A stretch of 64,000 nucleotides of DNA from Cobetia amphilecti (lineage in GTDB: Bacteria; Pseudomonadota; Gammaproteobacteria; Pseudomonadales; Halomonadaceae), in the NCBI RefSeq assembly GCF_020217465.1, contig NZ_CP084115.1, forward strand, positions 2,790,001-2,854,000. Reading direction: 5' to 3'. Both the position numbers and the translations under genes were made by a program. Below, in pieces: positions 55,118 through 64,000 of the stretch. How positions within the stretch are numbered: position 1 is the first letter of the stretch; every line of letters starts with the position of its first letter. Below the pieces are notes generated by a model. It was not told the origin of the DNA, did not search any database, and saw only the letters and a program-made list of their open reading frames with translations.

Positions 55118-55165
55118 AAATGCAACTCCCTTGTGCCAGTCGCTCAGCACACGGGAGTTGCATTT
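55118..55165 (-). terminator. Terminator after uraA
   Basis: AAATGCAACTCCC (55118-55130) and GGGAGTTGCATTT (55153-55165) form a 13-bp stem around a 22-nt loop with a further TGTG/CACA pairing. It lies between uraA and the GT4 gene on the same strand. Confidence 0.7.
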
Positions 55166-55218
55166 ATCTGAACCGTCATTCGCGGAAATGTTCCCTGCGA
55201 CCACTCATCAAATGGTAA

Positions 55219-56505
55219 TCATTCTCCCTCTTTCGCCGGCGGCAGAATCAGGTTGAGCACGATGCCCAGAATGGCGGCCAGGCTCACGCCCTGCAGCGTG
55301 AACTGACCACCACCGACCTGCATGCCACCGATCCCGAACACCAGGATCAAGGAGGCGATCACCAGATTGCGCGGTGCGGTCAGTGAGTCCCCCGCGCGTA
55401 CCAGCGTGTTCATGCCGACCACCGCGATCGAGCCGAACAGCAGGCACATGATGCCGCCCATCACCGGCGTGGGAATCGTCTGCAGCACGGCGCCGACCTT
55501 GCCGATGAAGGCCAGCGAGATCGCGACACAGGCCGCGACCGTCATCACGCGCGGATTGAAATTGCGGGTCAGCATCACCGCACCGGTCACTTCGGAATAG
55601 GTGGTATTGGGCGGACCACCGAACATTGACGCCGCCGACGTCGCCAGGCCGTCACCGAGCAGCGTGCGATGCAGCCCCGGCTTCTTCAGGTAGTCACGCC
55701 GTGTCACCGAGCCGATCGCCACCATGTCGCCGATGTGCTCGACGGCAGGCGCGATGGCGACGGGAATCATGAACAGAATGGCGGAAAATTCGAAGGTCGG
55801 CGCAGTGAAGCTTGGTAATGCCAGCCACTCAGCGGCATGCACCGGCGAGAGGTCGATCACTCCCATCACCAGCCCCAGTACATACCCCGTCAGGATACCG
55901 CCGAGGATCGGCACCAGACGCAACATGCCACGCCCGAAGATCGACAGCACCAGCGTCACGCCAAGACTGGCCAATGACAATGTCAGCGCTTGGGCATGCG
56001 AGATGTTGTCGCTGAATTCGCCGGTGGCCATCTGCACCGCCGTCGGTGCCAGCGCCAACCCGATGACCATGATCACCGGACCGACCACGACGGCCGGCAG
56101 CAGGCGATGCACGATGCCGACACCCTTGAGACGAATGCATTGCGCCAGCAGCACATAGACCAGGCCCGCGACGAACAAGCCGCCCATGGTGGCAGGAATG
56201 CCGAAGTTCGCGACCGAGCTCTGAATAGGCGCAATGAAGGCAAACGATGAGGCGAGGAAGACCGGCACGCTGGCTTTGGTCACGCACTGGAAGACCAGGG
56301 TGCCGACACCGGCCGTGAACAGGGCGACGTTGGGATCAAGCCCGGTCAGCAGCGGGACCAGCACCAGCGCACCAAAGGCGACGAACAGCATCTGCACGCC
56401 GGTGACGAGAGTCGTCAGCGAGAACCCTTCCTGTTCCGGCAAGGGCACATGGGCAGACGACGCATGGGGAGAGGAGGTATCAGAGGACGGTGATGAAGAC
56501 GACAT
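55219..56505 (-). CDS. uraA: Uracil permease (NCS2 family)
   Basis: 428 residues and about 12-14 membrane helices (E. coli UraA 429). After a Ser-rich leader the conserved QMLFVAFGALVLVPLLTGLDPNVALFTAGVGTLVF begins. IAPAVEHIGDMVAIG carries the substrate-binding Glu and His-Ile-Gly-Asp stretch, and GGPPNTTYSEVTGAVMLTRN is the second substrate segment. It imports uracil by proton symport. It lies downstream of upp, which uses the uracil. Confidence 0.94.
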   Translation of the reverse strand: MSSSSPSSDTSSPHASSAHVPLPEQEGFSLTTLVTGVQMLFVAFGALVLVPLLTGLDPNVALFTAGVGTLVFQCVTKASVPVFLASSFAFIAPIQSSVANFGIPATMGGLFVAGLVYVLLAQCIRLKGVGIVHRLLPAVVVGPVIMVIGLALAPTAVQMATGEFSDNISHAQALTLSLASLGVTLVLSIFGRGMLRLVPILGGILTGYVLGLVMGVIDLSPVHAAEWLALPSFTAPTFEFSAILFMIPVAIAPAVEHIGDMVAIGSVTRRDYLKKPGLHRTLLGDGLATSAASMFGGPPNTTYSEVTGAVMLTRNFNPRVMTVAACVAISLAFIGKVGAVLQTIPTPVMGGIMCLLFGSIAVVGMNTLVRAGDSLTAPRNLVIASLILVFGIGGMQVGGGQFTLQGVSLAAILGIVLNLILPPAKEGE

Positions 56506-56580
56506 GGCAGCACTTCTTTTCACGGGCGGAGGGGTCAACCGCCTGATCCTGACTGCTCAGACAGGTCAGACAGATACAAA

Positions 56581-56608
56581 AACGCCCCGCGCAGATGCGC
56601 AGGGCGTT
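56581..56608 (-). terminator. Terminator between upp and uraA
   Basis: On the minus strand, AACGCCC-T-GCGC and GCGC-GGGGCGTT form a stem with a 4-nt loop, ending in five T residues. It would reduce read-through from upp into uraA. Confidence 0.75.
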
Positions 56609-56626
56609 GTCATCTCTGGCGAGCGC

Positions 56627-57256
56627 TCAGCGCGTGCCGAAGATCTTGTCACCGGCATCGCCGAGACCCGGCACGATGTAACCGTTCTCGTCGAGGCGGT
56701 CATCGACGGAGGCGGTGTAGATCTCGATGTCCGGGTAGGATTCCTGCACCTTGGCGATCCCCTCAGGTGCCGCGACCAGCACGATGACCTTGATCTGCTG
56801 GCAGCCCTTGGCCTTGAGCATGTCCAGCGTGGCGATCATGGAACCGCCGGTCGCCAGCATCGGGTCGATCACGATGGCCAGACGCTCGTCGAGATCTGAC
56901 ACGAACTTCTCGAAATACGGTACCGGCTCCAGCGTCTCTTCATCACGGTACAGACCCACGACGCTGATGCGTGCCGGGGGAATCAGGTCCGTCACGCCAT
57001 CCAGCATGCCCAGGCCGGCGCGCAGGATCGGGACGATGGTCACTTTCTTGCCCTTGATGGTCTGGACATCCAGCTCGTTGCCGCTCCAGGCATCAATGGT
57101 GGTAGTTTCCAGCTCCAGGTCCTGGGTTGCCTCATAGGTCAACAGCTTGGCGACCTCACTGGCCAGCTCACGGAAGCTCTTGGTGCTGATGCCTGCTGCA
57201 CGCATCAGGCCGAGCTTGTGCTGGACCAGTGGATGATTGATGGCATGGACGCTCAT
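56627..57256 (-). CDS. upp: Uracil phosphoribosyltransferase
   Basis: A 209-residue salvage enzyme (E. coli 208) that makes UMP from uracil and PRPP. The start [35 protein letters not shown] and the PRPP loop [19 protein letters not shown] are family signatures, and the uracil-binding [16 protein letters not shown] lies at the end. GAGG precedes the ATG. A clear promoter lies about 100 bp upstream. Confidence 0.97.
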   Translation of the reverse strand: MSVHAINHPLVQHKLGLMRAAGISTKSFRELASEVAKLLTYEATQDLELETTTIDAWSGNELDVQTIKGKKVTIVPILRAGLGMLDGVTDLIPPARISVVGLYRDEETLEPVPYFEKFVSDLDERLAIVIDPMLATGGSMIATLDMLKAKGCQQIKVIVLVAAPEGIAKVQESYPDIEIYTASVDDRLDENGYIVPGLGDAGDKIFGTR

Positions 57257-57353
57257 GGAAATACCTCTTGGGACAGAAGATGGTGCAAACGATACGCAGC
57301 ACTAGCCCCGCCGGCTCGGACGATAGCAGCGGGGAGGCTGGTAAATTGAGCGC

Positions 57354-57382
57354 ATTCTAGCGGAAGCAGGCTTACAAGTTAA
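57354..57382 (-). promoter_or_regulatory. Promoter of upp
   Basis: On the minus strand, TTAACT and TAGAAT are 17 bp apart (-10 at 57354-57359), giving a leader of about 90 nt. The AT-rich island begins immediately beyond, near 57400. The spacer to the GT8 gene contains no other clear element. Confidence 0.6.
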
Positions 57383-57588
57383 GTACCACCACCCTGTCCC
57401 CCCTTACCTTTAGCCACAAGGGCTAAGCCTCCGTGCCAGCAACACAATCCTCGCCCTGAGCAGGTATCCAGAGTTGTTTTCGTAACCGAACAGTAACTAT
57501 TCATGGAGATAACCTTACAGCATTGCTTAGAAAGCACACAAACATTATCATATGTAAATATCAAAAGTATTTTACACGAGAGGAATTA

Positions 57589-58521
57589 ATGCTACCTATA
57601 TTTATATCATGCGATGAAAATTACTCCGCGCATCTTGCTACCACTATCATATCGGCAATCATCAATTGTAAAGAGCCTGAAAAGCTCAAATTTATCATTG
57701 GTGACGCTGGGCTCAAAGCAGACACAAGATCAACATTGACATCCATGATAGAAAAATATGGATCTCATGTGGCATTTGTTTATCTAGACGACAGTAAATT
57801 TAGTGGCCTAAAAATAAAGCGCTACGGCAAGTCAATTTACTTCAGATTCTACCTTGATGAATTGCTTGATGATGAAGAACTAGTTCTATGTTTGGATTGT
57901 GACACTGTTGTCGTTGGCGATTTATTGGATATATATAGGGAAACCAGTGGGAAAAGTTTCACAATAGCTGCTGTGGAAAATATCGGCAGATCTCCACATA
58001 GCCGTCTTGGTTTGAAAAAAGGTGATTATTTCAACTGTGGATTAATGCTTATCAATATGAAGCAGTGGAAAGAAGAAAAAATAGGAAATAAAGGGCTGGA
58101 GTTTTTATTAGCTCACCCTGAATTGTGTGCGCACAATGAACAATGCGCAATTAACAAAGTCGCCCAAGGGGAATGGTATCGCCTTCCATTAACATGGAAT
58201 GCTCAACGACCTGCCTATAAAATTTTAGAAAAGCGTATGAACGAACAGCATAGGGACAAAAATGAATTCTTGGAATCAATACAGGAACCGGTCATGGTTC
58301 ACTATATGGGGAAAAACAGTAAACCTTGGGATGCTCATAGCTTACATCCATTGAAAACATTATACACAATTTATCGCAACAAGACCCCATGGCCGATTAA
58401 AAGTCAGAAAACGGCACTACACAAAAAAATAAAGTTCTATGCATCACTACAGAAACTATTTCTCTACGAAAAAAGAAAAAAAATGAGCAAAAAATTGATT
58501 GATGCACATAAAGAAGCCTAA
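57589..58521 (+). CDS. GT8-family glycosyltransferase
   Basis: 310 residues from the ATG at 57589, preceded by AGAGGAATTA. A GT-A fold is shown by the early IFISCDENYSAHLATTIISAI and the metal-binding DxD in LCLDCDTVVVGDLL (Asp103-Cys-Asp105). FNCGLMLINMKQWKE and the late HYMGKNSKPW follow. These match GT8 lipopolysaccharide galactosyl/glucosyltransferases such as WaaO/WaaJ. The gene is AT-rich compared with the genome, with many AAA/ATA codons, which suggests horizontal acquisition. The C-terminal ~40 residues are basic and may contact membrane. Confidence 0.9.
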   Translation: MLPIFISCDENYSAHLATTIISAIINCKEPEKLKFIIGDAGLKADTRSTLTSMIEKYGSHVAFVYLDDSKFSGLKIKRYGKSIYFRFYLDELLDDEELVLCLDCDTVVVGDLLDIYRETSGKSFTIAAVENIGRSPHSRLGLKKGDYFNCGLMLINMKQWKEEKIGNKGLEFLLAHPELCAHNEQCAINKVAQGEWYRLPLTWNAQRPAYKILEKRMNEQHRDKNEFLESIQEPVMVHYMGKNSKPWDAHSLHPLKTLYTIYRNKTPWPIKSQKTALHKKIKFYASLQKLFLYEKRKKMSKKLIDAHKEA

Positions 58522-58559
58522 CCATAGTTGGCGCGAAACTAAAGCGCCAACCATGGTTA
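58519..58559 (+). terminator. Hairpin at the GT8 stop codon
   Basis: TAACCATAGTTGGCGC (58519-58534) and GCGCCAACCATGGTTA (58544-58559) pair with one mismatch around a 9-nt loop. The stem includes the GT8 stop codon. There is no T-run. Confidence 0.6.
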
Positions 58560-58759
58560 TAACCTAACACATATACCAATACGCAATCACAAAAATATAT
58601 TTAACACATATATTTGGGGTGTCGCTCATATCTCATACTTCAACCCGTCACCCCACTATACTCACGACTAAAAACTACTCTATGCAAAAACCATGAAACC
58701 ACATATAGAGCATTGTAATTTCATCACTTTGCAGGCAAAGTCATATATTCTCAACTAAA

Positions 58760-59614
58760 ATGCTGATGCCCAAAGCACAGCACCAAACACTTAATATGAA
58801 TACGCGGTCGAAAAAGATGATCATAAAAAGCTTGGTAAAACATAAAGTCACACGAGGCAAGTACGTAGAGCATTATATAAAGAAAGGCTATAATGCATTG
58901 CCATCATATTTTTCGAAACCCTTAGAAACCGATACATTATTCACCTTCATTGTCGGATGCGGCCATAGCGGCACAACGCTAATGGCCGCAAAGCTGAGCA
59001 ACCATACAGATATCCTCGGGATTGGTAGAGAAACTGGCGTATTATCTCAAGGACGTCATTCACTTTCATCAATCAAGGCTATTCTACGTGAATGGAATTA
59101 TTTTGCTGAATCATATGGCCAAAGCTGCGTTTTGGAAAAAACGCCAAAGCATATATATTCTTATGAGCGTGTACAAAAGGTATTAACAAACAATAAATTT
59201 ATTGTCATGACACGAAACCCTCTGGATACGATAGCCTCTCTGTATAAACGCTTTGGAGATATAGAATACTGCATCGACAGATGGAATTATGATAATTCCA
59301 AAGCTCTGGAGCTACAAAATAAAAAAAATGTACTATTCGTGAAATATGAAGAGCTCACAGAGGAACCAGAAAAAGTACTCAAGGCTGCGCTAAACTTTTT
59401 GGGCTATACTTATGATAATAGCATTCTAGAACCCAAAGACACTATATACAGTAAAACCTCTCAAAAAAGAAACATGAAAGTGCGCGAAGAGCAAGTAAGC
59501 CAATCGATCAAACCAAATAAAGATGGATGGAAAAAAACATTCAACAAAGAGCAATCTATCTACATCATGTCAAGAGTGAGAGAAGTTTCAAGCAAACTAG
59601 GATACTCAGCATAA
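58760..59614 (+). CDS. Sulfotransferase (PAPS-dependent)
   Basis: 284 residues as drawn from the first ATG. Later starts at 58796 or 58817 are equally possible because none has a good ribosome site. The 5'-phosphosulfate loop is IVGCGHSGTTLMAAKL (about residues 64-79) and the 3'-phosphate motif is FIVMTRNPLDTIASLYKRF (about 146-164). VLFVKYEELTEEPEKVLKAALNFLGY is the usual downstream helix pair. It likely transfers sulfate from PAPS to a carbohydrate. Very AT-rich and flanked by glycosyltransferases, it belongs to the foreign glycan island. Confidence 0.88.
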   Translation: MLMPKAQHQTLNMNTRSKKMIIKSLVKHKVTRGKYVEHYIKKGYNALPSYFSKPLETDTLFTFIVGCGHSGTTLMAAKLSNHTDILGIGRETGVLSQGRHSLSSIKAILREWNYFAESYGQSCVLEKTPKHIYSYERVQKVLTNNKFIVMTRNPLDTIASLYKRFGDIEYCIDRWNYDNSKALELQNKKNVLFVKYEELTEEPEKVLKAALNFLGYTYDNSILEPKDTIYSKTSQKRNMKVREEQVSQSIKPNKDGWKKTFNKEQSIYIMSRVREVSSKLGYSA

Positions 59615-59637
59615 CCTCAATTAATCGATACATTTAC

Positions 59638-59672
59638 CCCGGATTATCAGAATCTATAGATTTATATCCGGG
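59638..59672. terminator. Convergent hairpin in the glycan island
   Basis: CCCGGAT (59638-59644) and ATCCGGG (59666-59672) flank a perfect 12-bp palindrome AATCTATAGATT (59651-59662). It sits between the convergent sulfotransferase and GT25 genes. Confidence 0.6.
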
Positions 59673-59700
59673 ATAATAAAACAGAAAGATCACTGTACAT

Positions 59701-60372
59701 TTACAGCCATCGCATACACAGGGTACGCCAGATGTCTCTTTTTAGTGCACTAGGCTGTTTCGAGAAATTATTATTCCAATAACGCTTATCTTTAACACTA
59801 GCCCCCCCTTTCCTCTTGACGCGATTCTCAACGATATCGCTTTTCATCTCATCTTCTGGCTGTTGAGCCGAAAGCATTGGATAAACTGAATAAGACTTCA
59901 CTACATTACAATAATGCGTATCAATCGGAGTGCCAACAAACTTTTGTCTTACCAACTTCTTGCACCCTTGTCGTGAAAGTACATATGCGTGAGTGCCTGT
60001 TAGTCGCGCACGTACAATATTAGGAAAGGGGATCAACCACATACGCCCCAACATGCCTCCGAGATATAAAATCTCAGGCTTCTTGAATTTTAAAAAAGTA
60101 TTAGCCCGTCGTATCACTTCATGTTTAAAGTTTAGTAACGTCGCATCATCTTCCAAAATTAAGACTCTTTCATAACCTCGTTCGATAGCCATGGCCGCAC
60201 AAGCTTGGTGTGACTCATAGCAACCTCGCTCAGGATCTTCAGAGTCGCGTTCAGCAAGATAGAACTCTATATCAAGGCCTAATGGCGCAAACTCTTCAAG
60301 CAGCATTTGACGTCGATCTTTTCGCTCGACAAGACTGATGCAGAAAACTCCATCGACTTCCAATGTAGACAT
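59701..60372 (-). CDS. GT25-family glycosyltransferase
   Basis: 223 residues. The opening VFCISLVERKDRRQMLLEEF matches the GT25 start (I-N-L-x-x-R-x-D-R). The acidic motif LILEDDATLL (Glu74-Asp-Asp76) serves as the metal or donor site. GTHAYVLSRQGCKKLV and IDTHYC are also typical. GT25 enzymes add galactose or glucose to lipooligosaccharide. The gene is AT-rich like its two neighbours. It lies 38 bp before the start of the salvage genes on the same strand. Confidence 0.88.
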   Translation of the reverse strand: MSTLEVDGVFCISLVERKDRRQMLLEEFAPLGLDIEFYLAERDSEDPERGCYESHQACAAMAIERGYERVLILEDDATLLNFKHEVIRRANTFLKFKKPEILYLGGMLGRMWLIPFPNIVRARLTGTHAYVLSRQGCKKLVRQKFVGTPIDTHYCNVVKSYSVYPMLSAQQPEDEMKSDIVENRVKRKGGASVKDKRYWNNNFSKQPSALKRDIWRTLCMRWL

Positions 60373-60410
60373 GGTCTGCTCCGTCCGTGATGACGTTCTA
60401 GGGATGATAT

Positions 60411-61121
60411 TTACTCACTGGAAGGCAACTGCCAGTCGATCGGCTTTGTCCCACGCGCTTCCAGCCAGGCGTTAGCTTGCGAGAAGTGGCGAGAGCCGAA
60501 GAAACCGCGGTGCGCTGCGAGGGGGGATGGGTGCGGCGCGTGGAGCACCAGGTGCTTTTGGGCGTCCACAGCGCGAGCCTTCTTCTGGGCATGACTGCCC
60601 CAGAGCAGGAAGACGACACCCTGACAGTGCTGATTGATCACGTCGATGGCGCGGTCGGTGAATTGCTCCCACCCCTGCTTCTGATGCGAGGCGGCCTTGC
60701 CCTGCTCGACGGTCAGCACGCTGTTGAGCAGCAAGACGCCCTGCTTCGCCCAGCTTTCCAGGAAGCCGTGATCGACGGGTTCGACGCCGACATCGGTGGC
60801 CAGTTCCTTGTAGATGTTCTTGAGCGAAGGCGGCGGGCGCACACCGGGACGTACCGAGAAGCACAGTCCATGCGCCTGGCCCGGGCCGTGGTACGGGTCC
60901 TGGCCGAGGATCACGACCTTGACGTTGGAGAGCGGCGTCAGCCAGAAGGCACGGAACCAGTCATCGGAATGCGGATAGATGACCTTGCCGGCATCTTTCT
61001 CGGCGCGCAGAAAGTCGCGCAGACGCTGCATGTAGTCAGCCTGAAACTCTTGGCCAAGATGCGCCTGCCAATCGGCAGGCAGCACCTCGGAGCGGCCAGT
61101 CGCGGCAGTCTCCAACGGCAT
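60411..61121 (-). CDS. ung: Uracil-DNA glycosylase
   Basis: A 236-residue base-excision repair enzyme (E. coli 229). The water-activating loop [21 protein letters not shown] with its catalytic Asp, [12 protein letters not shown], and the Leu-intercalation loop [16 protein letters not shown] are all intact. The ATG at 61121 lies one base after the gpt stop, so the two are co-translated. Confidence 0.97.
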   Translation of the reverse strand: MPLETAATGRSEVLPADWQAHLGQEFQADYMQRLRDFLRAEKDAGKVIYPHSDDWFRAFWLTPLSNVKVVILGQDPYHGPGQAHGLCFSVRPGVRPPPSLKNIYKELATDVGVEPVDHGFLESWAKQGVLLLNSVLTVEQGKAASHQKQGWEQFTDRAIDVINQHCQGVVFLLWGSHAQKKARAVDAQKHLVLHAPHPSPLAAHRGFFGSRHFSQANAWLEARGTKPIDWQLPSSE

Positions 61122-61122
61122 G

Positions 61123-61620
61123 TCAGCTATCGCTCTCTTGCTTCTTGAGCTGCTCGGCGATCGGCTCGACGTAGGCGATACCCATGTCCCACGGGAACTG
61201 GATCCAGCAGTTCTGCGGCACTTCGGTGATGAAGCCATCGACCAGCGGACGACCTTCCGGCTTGGCATAGACAGTCACGAAGTGCGCCTTGGGCAGCATG
61301 TCACGCACCGCACGTGCGGTATTGCCGGTGTCGACCAGGTCATCGACCAGCAGCCAGCCGTCACCGTCGTGGTCGACGCCCTTGACCACTTCCAGACCAC
61401 CCTGCTCCATGTGGTCGTGATAGCTCTTGATGCACACGGTATCGATGTGGCGGATACCCAGCTCGCGGGCGATCAGGCCGGCCGGAATCAGGCCACCGCG
61501 GGTGATGGCGATGATGCCCTTGAAGTCGCGACCGCTGAGGTCGTGACATAGCGCGCGCACATCGCGGTGCAGCTGGTCCCAGGAGACGATGAAGTGGTCG
61601 TGGTAGCGTTCGGAAGACAT
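61123..61620 (-). CDS. gpt: Xanthine-guanine phosphoribosyltransferase
   Basis: 165 residues (E. coli Gpt 152). [36 protein letters not shown] and the PRPP loop [40 protein letters not shown] are near-identical in layout to Gpt, as is [13 protein letters not shown]. It salvages guanine and xanthine. The start at 61620 follows only a weak ribosome site. ung follows directly. Confidence 0.95.
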   Translation of the reverse strand: MSSERYHDHFIVSWDQLHRDVRALCHDLSGRDFKGIIAITRGGLIPAGLIARELGIRHIDTVCIKSYHDHMEQGGLEVVKGVDHDGDGWLLVDDLVDTGNTARAVRDMLPKAHFVTVYAKPEGRPLVDGFITEVPQNCWIQFPWDMGIAYVEPIAEQLKKQESDS

Positions 61621-61749
61621 GTGGGTCACTCGCAATGACGAAACAGAAGGAAAGCATGGTGGCTGGCGCGCCACCGCACAAGGGGAAGATCCACTCAGCC
61701 ACGCCAGAGCGCGGACAAGGGCCTCAGATTCGCTGCCCGCAGCAACGAC

Positions 61750-61777
61750 GATGGCCCTGCCAGAAGACAGGGCCATC
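61750..61777 (-). terminator. Hairpin after apt
   Basis: GATGGCCCTG (61750-61759) and CAGGGCCATC (61768-61777) form a perfect 10-bp stem with an 8-nt loop, 15 bp beyond the apt stop. No T-run follows. Confidence 0.6.
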
Positions 61778-61791
61778 GCGTCAAGCCGGCA

Positions 61792-62337
61792 TTACTCGGA
61801 TTCGGTGAAGCTGCACGCCGCGAAGACACTGTGGCCTTCTTCACGAATGCGCGCGGAGCCGCCGATTTCCGGCAGATCGATGATGGCTGCCGTCTCGACG
61901 ACCACACCACCGGTGCGCTCGATCAGCTTGCAGGCCGCCAGCATGGTGCCGCCGGTGGCGATCAGGTCATCCATCACCAGGATGCGATCGCCTTCACGGA
62001 AGGCATCGGAGTGCAGCTCGACGGTGGACTCACCATATTCCAGCGAGTAGGTCTCGCTGATGGTCTTGAACGGCAGCTTGCCCTTCTTGCGCACCGGCAC
62101 GAAGCTGCAGCCCAGCTCGTAGGCCAGCGGAGCACCGATGATGAAGCCACGCGCATCGATGGCGGCGATGGCGTCGATCTCCATCTCTTGGTAGCGGTGC
62201 ACGAAGGAGTCGATCAGCTTGCGGAACGCGGCGGAGTTCTGCAGCACCGGCGTGATGTCACGGAAGTTGACACCTTCCTGGGGCCAGTCCGGCACGGTGC
62301 GGATGACAGACTTGATGTAGTCGCTGTAGATGCTCAT
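61792..62337 (-). CDS. apt: Adenine phosphoribosyltransferase
   Basis: A 181-residue enzyme (E. coli 183) that makes AMP from adenine and [46 protein letters not shown] and the PRPP loop [22 protein letters not shown] are family signatures. The ATG overlaps the stop of the upstream permease gene (TAATG), so uptake and salvage are coupled. Confidence 0.97.
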   Translation of the reverse strand: MSIYSDYIKSVIRTVPDWPQEGVNFRDITPVLQNSAAFRKLIDSFVHRYQEMEIDAIAAIDARGFIIGAPLAYELGCSFVPVRKKGKLPFKTISETYSLEYGESTVELHSDAFREGDRILVMDDLIATGGTMLAACKLIERTGGVVVETAAIIDLPEIGGSARIREEGHSVFAACSFTESE

Positions 62338-63638
62338 TAGAGGGCTCCGTCGAGGAACAGGTATTTGCAGGCGAACAGGATGGCGAGAATCACCAGCCCC
62401 GGGCTCAGATCACGATAACGGCCGGAGAACAGCTTGATCACGGCGTAGCTGATGAAGCCCAGCGCGATCCCGTTGGCAATCGAGTAGGTCAGCGGCATCA
62501 CCAGGGTAGCGATCACCACCGGTGCCGCTTCAGTAATGTCGTTCCAGTCGATGCGTGCCAGACCGCCCGTCATCAGGCAGGCGACATACAGCAGCGCACC
62601 GGCAGTGGCGAAGGCCGGAATCGAGGTCGCCAGCGGCGACAGGAACAGGCTGACGAGGAACAGGCCGGCAACGACCACGGCCGTCAGGCCGGTACGTCCG
62701 CCGGCGGCCACGCCGGTGGCGGATTCGATGTAGCTGGTCACGTTCGAGGTGCCCATGACAGAGCCGACCATGGTGGCGCTGGAGTCGGCCATCAAGGCCC
62801 GTCCCAGGCGCGGCAGGTGGCCACGCTCATTGGTCAGGCCAGCCTGCTGGGAGACAGCGATCAGCGTGCCCGAGGTGTCGAACAGATCGACGAACAGGAA
62901 GGCGAAGATGATCGACACCATGCCCAGATTGAAGGCGCCGGCGATATCGAGCTCTGCCAATGTCGGCAGCATGCTCGGCGGCATCGAGGCAAAGCCGTGG
63001 AAATCGTTGTTGCCGGTCAAGGTCGCCAGCAGCGTGACGAGCAGTATGCCGATCATCACCGCACCGATCACCTTGCGGTAGGACAGCGCGACGATCAAAA
63101 AGAACGAGAGCAATGCATACATGGCCGCCGGCGAGGACAGATCGCCCAGCGTGACCAGCGTGCCCGGGGCGTCGACGACGATGCCGCTGCCCTGCAGGGC
63201 GATGATCGCCATGAACAGGCCGATGCCCGCGGCGATACCGGTCTTCAGCGAGGCGGGAATGGCATTGATGATCCACTCGCGAATCTTGAAAGCGGACAGC
63301 AGGAAGAAGCTCACCCCGGACAGGAAGACCGCGCCCAGCGCGACCTGCCAGGGCACGCCCATCTGACCGGCGACCGTATAGGTGAAGAAGGCCGTCAGCC
63401 CCATGCCCGGCGCCAGCGCGATCGGGTAGTTGGCGTAGAGCCCCATGACCAGACAGCCGATGGCGGCCGCCAGACAGGTCGCGACGAACACGGCGCCGTG
63501 ATCCATGCCGGTGGAGGCCAGCATCGAGGGAGCCACGAAGATGATATAGGCCATCGCGAGGAAGGAGGTAAATCCTGCGATGACTTCGGTACGCACATTG
63601 GTACCGTGCTCGGAGAGCTTGAAAAGACGTTCCAGCAT
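62337..63638 (-). CDS. Adenine/hypoxanthine permease (AzgA-type NCS2)
   Basis: 433 residues and about 12-14 membrane helices. The start [35 protein letters not shown] and [14 protein letters not shown] are hallmarks of the AzgA/PurP-type purine permeases. [16 protein letters not shown] and [27 protein letters not shown] carry the substrate-binding residues. It would import adenine or hypoxanthine for the enzymes encoded downstream. The ATG at 63638 gives the standard start. Confidence 0.94.
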   Translation of the reverse strand: MLERLFKLSEHGTNVRTEVIAGFTSFLAMAYIIFVAPSMLASTGMDHGAVFVATCLAAAIGCLVMGLYANYPIALAPGMGLTAFFTYTVAGQMGVPWQVALGAVFLSGVSFFLLSAFKIREWIINAIPASLKTGIAAGIGLFMAIIALQGSGIVVDAPGTLVTLGDLSSPAAMYALLSFFLIVALSYRKVIGAVMIGILLVTLLATLTGNNDFHGFASMPPSMLPTLAELDIAGAFNLGMVSIIFAFLFVDLFDTSGTLIAVSQQAGLTNERGHLPRLGRALMADSSATMVGSVMGTSNVTSYIESATGVAAGGRTGLTAVVVAGLFLVSLFLSPLATSIPAFATAGALLYVACLMTGGLARIDWNDITEAAPVVIATLVMPLTYSIANGIALGFISYAVIKLFSGRYRDLSPGLVILAILFACKYLFLDGAL

Positions 63639-63938
63639 TGAGGTAGCCCCTATCCTTGAGCAGTGCCTGTCCGGCAAGGCGCAGTGGTCGGTGATTGTCA
63701 GAATCAGCAGATCAAGACGAACTCGCTCGGACAGGTATGCCGCACAGGGCGTCGGATGAAGCTTTTCCCCTGTTCAGCCTGCCTGAACCACGATGCCCCG
63801 CCAGCGGCAGGGCATCGAAAGGCGCAACATGGTACCCAAAGGTCTGCAGCGAATCGAGCATTCCCGGCATATTTCCTGACCAGTCAGACGAGTTCTGGCG
63901 TCATGCCAGTGAGTTGATCCGCTGCAGACCTGCAAGCC
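63639..63938. other. Spacer upstream of the purine permease
   Basis: 300 bp with one good hairpin, CGATGCCC (63791-63798) and GGGCATCG (63810-63817), which may terminate the upstream minus-strand gene. The permease promoter must also be here. No purine riboswitch-like sequence was recognised. Confidence 0.5.
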
Positions 63939-64000
63939 TCATGCCAGACGGGAGGCCATGACCCGCTCGACGGTCTCGACAATCGCCTGGGTTTGCGGGT
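63939..64000 (-). CDS. 3' end of an unidentified gene (partial)
   Basis: The last ~20 codons and a TGA stop are present, reading ...TQAIVETVERVMASRLA. The frame is open to the window edge and is followed by the hairpin at 63791. The fragment is too short to name. Confidence 0.5.
   Translation of the reverse strand, partial: PQTQAIVETVERVMASRLA

Noticed and set aside
57503-57589. A 28-codon leader frame overlapping the GT8 start (TAATG)
   Set aside because: It has no ribosome site, and short open frames are expected by chance in this AT-rich stretch.

Overview
The window is a GC-rich, densely coded gammaproteobacterial chromosome segment. The rnfABCDGE-nth order, a MvaT-type H-NS analogue, MetG and PepN of enterobacterial length, and Na+-linked functions (Rnf, an NhaC-like antiporter) fit a halophilic Oceanospirillales member, most likely Halomonadaceae (Halomonas/Cobetia-like). 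The family assignment is inference from gene content. There are no rRNA or tRNA genes, CRISPR arrays, insertion sequences or phage genes that I can support.

Layout. 1-3.1 kb: the end of an unknown gene, a TerB-like protein and metG. 3.1-11.6 kb: a DUF3465 protein, then the complete Rnf electron-transport operon followed by nth. In the operon RnfC carries a long repeat-rich tail, and a 32-codon ORF bridges rnfC and rnfD. 11.8-30 kb: a PAS-GGDEF-EAL protein, pepN, a DUF454 protein, glycerate kinase, CvfB, YajQ, a divergent GNAT/RimK-like ATP-grasp pair, a DUF2797 protein, YeaC, a rhomboid protease, a PPP-type phosphoesterase, NAD kinase, and an ECF sigma/RskA-type anti-sigma pair. 30-39.8 kb: a MvaT-family silencer, a lone bioA with a BirA-like operator, a YrbL-like kinase, an Na+/H+ antiporter, dinB, purU, an RNase J-like enzyme and a small AT-hook protein.

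39.9-53 kb is the most coherent system: a minus-strand molybdenum/tungsten block. It has tungstate uptake (tupA, tupB, tupC), then mobA, mobB, moeA, a moaC-moaD gene fusion, moaE and moaA. Divergent from tupA lies an NtrC-type sigma-54 activator with its histidine kinase. A good sigma-54 (-24/-12) promoter sits in front of tupA, and three copies of CCATNACTGCCC lie in the same intergenic region. Together these suggest that tungstate uptake is under dedicated sigma-54 two-component control. An XRE-cupin regulator follows.

53.8-64 kb: a GT4 glycosyltransferase, then nucleobase salvage genes (uraA-upp, and ung, gpt, apt and an AzgA-type permease). These two salvage groups are separated by a clearly AT-rich 3-kb island with a GT8 glycosyltransferase, a sulfotransferase and a GT25 glycosyltransferase. 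The island looks like horizontally acquired surface-glycan genes. The window ends in the 3' end of an unidentified minus-strand gene.
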